Shown here piece after piece: positions 61,410-64,000 of a stretch of DNA of 64,000 bases. The notes beneath the pieces are model-generated. The model saw nothing but the letters and a program-made list of their open reading frames with translations, was not told the origin of the DNA and searched no databases. The position numbers and the translations under genes were made by a program. Numbering within the stretch: position 1 is the first letter of the stretch; each line of letters opens with the position of its first letter. The DNA is taken from NCBI GenBank assembly GCA_032191485.1, contig JAVDOI010000008.1:22143049-22207048 (forward strand), in the 5' to 3' direction. Source of the stretch: Leptoclinus maculatus (taxonomy: Eukaryota > Chordata > Actinopteri > Perciformes > Stichaeidae).

Positions 61410-63692
61410 ATGAGTGGGCTCATTTCAACAGGTAAGAGCAGAACTTCTAATCGGTGTACTTTTTGGAGCTGGTCTTGGTTTGGTAACAAAAGTTTCACTT
61501 TCTGTTTTTAAGAGTTTCCTGATCTTACGGCTGACAACTTTGTGAGTATTAGTTTTGATTATTGACATTTCATAACTTCTGTAACGGCAGTCAAAACGTG
61601 TATATTTTGCCTCGTTCACTGGACACTCCTTAGAGAAATAATGGTTTATTCTTTGTCTCCACGCAGGAGAAGTCCCTGGCATCCGATGATCTATTGGCTC
61701 ACTACTTCAATGATTTCTTAAATTTGCCGGTAAAGTACTTCTGGTGTATAGATGTAGCATTTTTTTATTTTTTTGACAAAACTCGTATACCGGTTTTAAT
61801 TTCCCGTATGATATACATGTTACACACACCGTCATACCGGTGCATAGCCGAAACTACTGCTGTCGCTCTTCAACAGGCAGCTAAATATATCGTTCGCCGC
61901 TGAGGGTGCTACGGTCGGAGCTAGTTGTCTTAAGTGTATTGAGAGAGACCTCTAGTCATGGTTATAACTTTATAACAACAATGAATAACCCACAACTAAC
62001 GCTGTTTAACAGGGCAAAACACCACGACACAACGGTTTGTGACAAATGCACAATTTGTAACACTAATAATTGTACATTTATAAAATTACACCGCCGAACG
62101 GCATGCTGGGTACAGCTCGCTAGCTAGCCCGCTAGCACAACAGTCTGTTAACAGCTAGGAGAGGCTCCGTTTCTACAGTAACGTTCATTAAAGAACAGAA
62201 AGGAGCAATGCGGGATGAACAAAGACAGACCGGAGATGCACCGATAGTCTGTGCCCAAGAGAGGAGCTGTCTCCGCTGTTTGGAAGTTTTTTGGTTTTAA
62301 AAATGGAATACCAAGAGTGTATGCGATTACGGTTGTGGAATTCGAGACCGTCAACCAGTAACGTTAACGCAAGTGAAACAGTGAAGCCAAAGGGTCAGAC
62401 ATCGCTTGAAGAGGCTTTTGCTCGAGGCACTGCAGATGACAAGAAAAGCAAGCGGTATTACGAAGGCAATAACGACCCACCTATGCAAGGACATGGTCCC
62501 GCTACAGACAGTCGATAAAGACGGGTTCAGAGCAATGATTAAAACACTGGATTCAAGGTACGTCTCACCGGGCGACAATACTTCAGCCAAACTGCTATCC
62601 CAACATTATACCAACAAATGAGCACACCCTATAATGATGCATTTTATTTTTAACACACTTTTCATTTAGAAAATCTCAGAGTGCCACAGAGCCAGTAGCT
62701 ACATAGTTAAAACAAACTATAATAAAAAACTAGTAAACATAAGCCTAATAAAAAACAGTGAATGAACAGAAACACAAAAGAAACAGCTGACAGTGATTTA
62801 GCACAAGGTCAGAAACGCCTTCCTGAATAAAAAGGTTTTTAGGCCAGTCTTAAAAGAGTCCAGTGTCTGTGTTGCCCTTAGGTGGTCAGGGAGACTGTTC
62901 CATAGGCGTGGCGCTGCCGAGCCAAAGGCCCGGTCGCCCATGGTGTGGAGCTTGGTGTTGGGGACCCGGAGGAGCGAGCGGTTTGAAGATCTGAGTGTGC
63001 GGGTGGAGGTTTGGGGAGGTTTGGGGAGGTGCATGTCCATTTATGCATTTATGTGTGAGTAGTAGGACTTTGTCGTCAATCCGGAATGAGACGGAGCCAG
63101 TGTAGTGAGTGTAGAGTGGGTGTGCTATAGTAATCAAAGCCTTTATACATGATGACATTAACATGTTTTTATATTCTATGTACTTCTGACAGAGTAAGCC
63201 ACTATAAACCTATATAAAAACACAGTCAAGGGAAAAAGAAAATACCGTGAAACCGCCAGAATCTTAAAAAATACCGTGATTTGTGGTCATACCGCCCAGC
63301 ACTACACCCTAGCATCTTTTTTTCCAGTCTTTCCCAGAGACGCCTCTGTTGTACAACCAGGAGACCGGGCAGTTTGAGGTAGTGGATGGAGCGGCTGAGT
63401 TTGTTTCCAGAAGAATCCGATCAGGTCGACACCGCAGCAAATCACAACTACTTACTGGTGACCCTGCAGCGCTGGCCAGAACCCCCCCAGTGGACAACCA
63501 TTACCCTATCTGTGTAAGTATATATTTGGTTCTGAAGATAAGCAGAAAGTCCCCGATGTAGATTCAGAGCACTGACTTGAGGAATATGTCTCCCTGACCT
63601 TTGCAGTGCCTGGACAGAGAGCAAGGAATTCAGTGGATCATGAAGGAGAGACTTCCCTTTTTCCTTCAAAGTGATTGCTACAATGAATACAG
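61410..63692 (+). CDS. rgs22: Regulator of G-protein signalling 22 (5' part, continues past the window)
   Basis: RGS22 is a large, testis-enriched protein with several RGS-like domains that binds G-alpha subunits in mammals. Only the N-terminus is here. Five exons: 61410-61431, 61513-61541, 61667-61729, 63328-63513, 63607-63692, all in phase; the last ends mid-codon (AG/GTACAA). Recognition rests on EKSLASDDLLAHYFNDFLNL, which matches human EDSLATDDFLVDYFNEFLSL. Further matches are YNQETGQFEVVDGAAEFV and LDREQGIQWIMKERLPFFLQ followed by SDCYNEYR. The start is the ATG in GGGAACAATGAG. The first two exons are very short (22 and 29 bases), so the N-terminus is less certain than the rest. Intron 3 is enlarged by transposon insertion. 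The RGS domains lie beyond the window. Confidence 0.9.
62291..62621 (+). pseudogene. hAT (ZBED-type) transposase fragment, frameshifted
   Basis: One frame encodes GQTSLEEAFARGTADDKKSK, typical of the region after the BED zinc finger. A second frame continues with ITKAITTHLCKDMVPLQTVD, then KDGFRAMIKTLDSRYVSPG. The frameshift and the missing catalytic core make it a relic. Confidence 0.65.
62795..63165 (-). mobile_element. LINE (non-LTR) reverse transcriptase C-terminal fragment
   Basis: On the minus strand two frames together show SFRIDDKVLLLTHKCINGHA and then GDRAFGSAAPRLWNSLPDHL ... LDSFKTGLKTFLF. This is the well-known C-terminal tail of fish L2/Rex-type LINE ORFs. It is 5'-truncated, frameshifted and nested inside the hAT element. 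Confidence 0.75.
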
Positions 63693-64000
63693 GTACAATT
63701 AGTTTTTTGGACCTACTACATATACTAAACACTTGTTTTACTGCCTATTTTCTGCATTGATTTTGATCTTATTTATGTTTACATTGTTATTACTATAACA
63801 TGTTTTTATATTATTACTAAATATAGTGTTCAGTTTTACTCATTCAATTGTTATGAGTTCCATGCAGTGGGTCTCATGCCGCTTCTTTCTATCTGCCGTC
63901 TCTGTTAGCTTTGCTGTTATAACCTGACAAATAGTTTACGAACCTAGATTTTAAAGATTTGTATTCAGTCAGCTGTGACTTTATCACATAATATGAAGAA
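63693..64000 (+). other. rgs22: rgs22 intron 5 (to window end)
   Basis: AT-rich intronic sequence. No exon with convincing borders was found before the window ends. Confidence 0.5.

Larger units (their letters stand above)
61760..63305 (+). mobile_element. Degenerate hAT-family (ZBED-like) transposon in rgs22 intron 3
   Basis: The right end reads (reverse complement) GTGCTGGGCGGTATGACCAC, a hAT-like terminus type common in fish. The left side has matching ACCGTCATACCGG sequence near 61829. Between them are broken pieces of a ZBED/hAT transposase on the plus strand. The left terminus is not sharply defined. Insertion of a LINE piece has split the element. Confidence 0.6.

Overview
This is an ordinary vertebrate nuclear window and almost certainly a teleost fish. 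Genes are split by GT-AG introns, there are long (TG)n microsatellites, and fish-type DNA transposon remnants (hAT, Tc1, TTAA-flanked MITEs) are common. The gene order matches the human 8q22 block YWHAZ-PABPC1-RNF19A-SPAG1-FBXO43-RGS22. I found no CRISPR array, phage, operon or other exotic system.

Layout. 1-3.6 kb: the last three coding exons and 3' UTR of a 14-3-3 gene (ywhaz-like), with a hAT-like element in one intron. 5.4-11.5 kb: a complete 14-exon pabpc1 (635 aa), including a 3' UTR exon whose sequence is recognisable in other vertebrates. 11.5-15.6 kb: intergenic, mostly a 1.5 kb inverted-repeat element. 15.6-41.9 kb: complete rnf19a, an RBR E3 ubiquitin ligase (881 aa), with a 12.5 kb first intron, a TCTCGCGA promoter element and several repeats. 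43.6-56.2 kb, minus strand: complete spag1 (18 coding exons, 941 aa), converging on rnf19a. 56.2-60.9 kb: complete fbxo43 (Emi2, 694 aa), head-to-head with spag1 across about 240 bp. 61.3 kb to the window end: the first five coding exons of rgs22, which runs off the window.

Functional themes. ywhaz, pabpc1 and rnf19a are broadly used housekeeping or signalling genes. spag1 (dynein-arm assembly), fbxo43 (meiotic APC/C inhibitor) and rgs22 (testis-enriched RGS protein) form a tight cluster with germline or ciliary associations. A near-perfect RFX X-box lies in the spag1/fbxo43 shared promoter and a degenerate one lies just upstream of rgs22. Compared with the human order, ankrd46 and snx31 (between pabpc1 and rnf19a) and polr2k (between spag1 and fbxo43) were not found.

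Exon borders were read by eye from splice signals, reading-frame continuity and remembered family sequence. Every complete gene closes in frame over all its exons. Transcription start sites are estimates.
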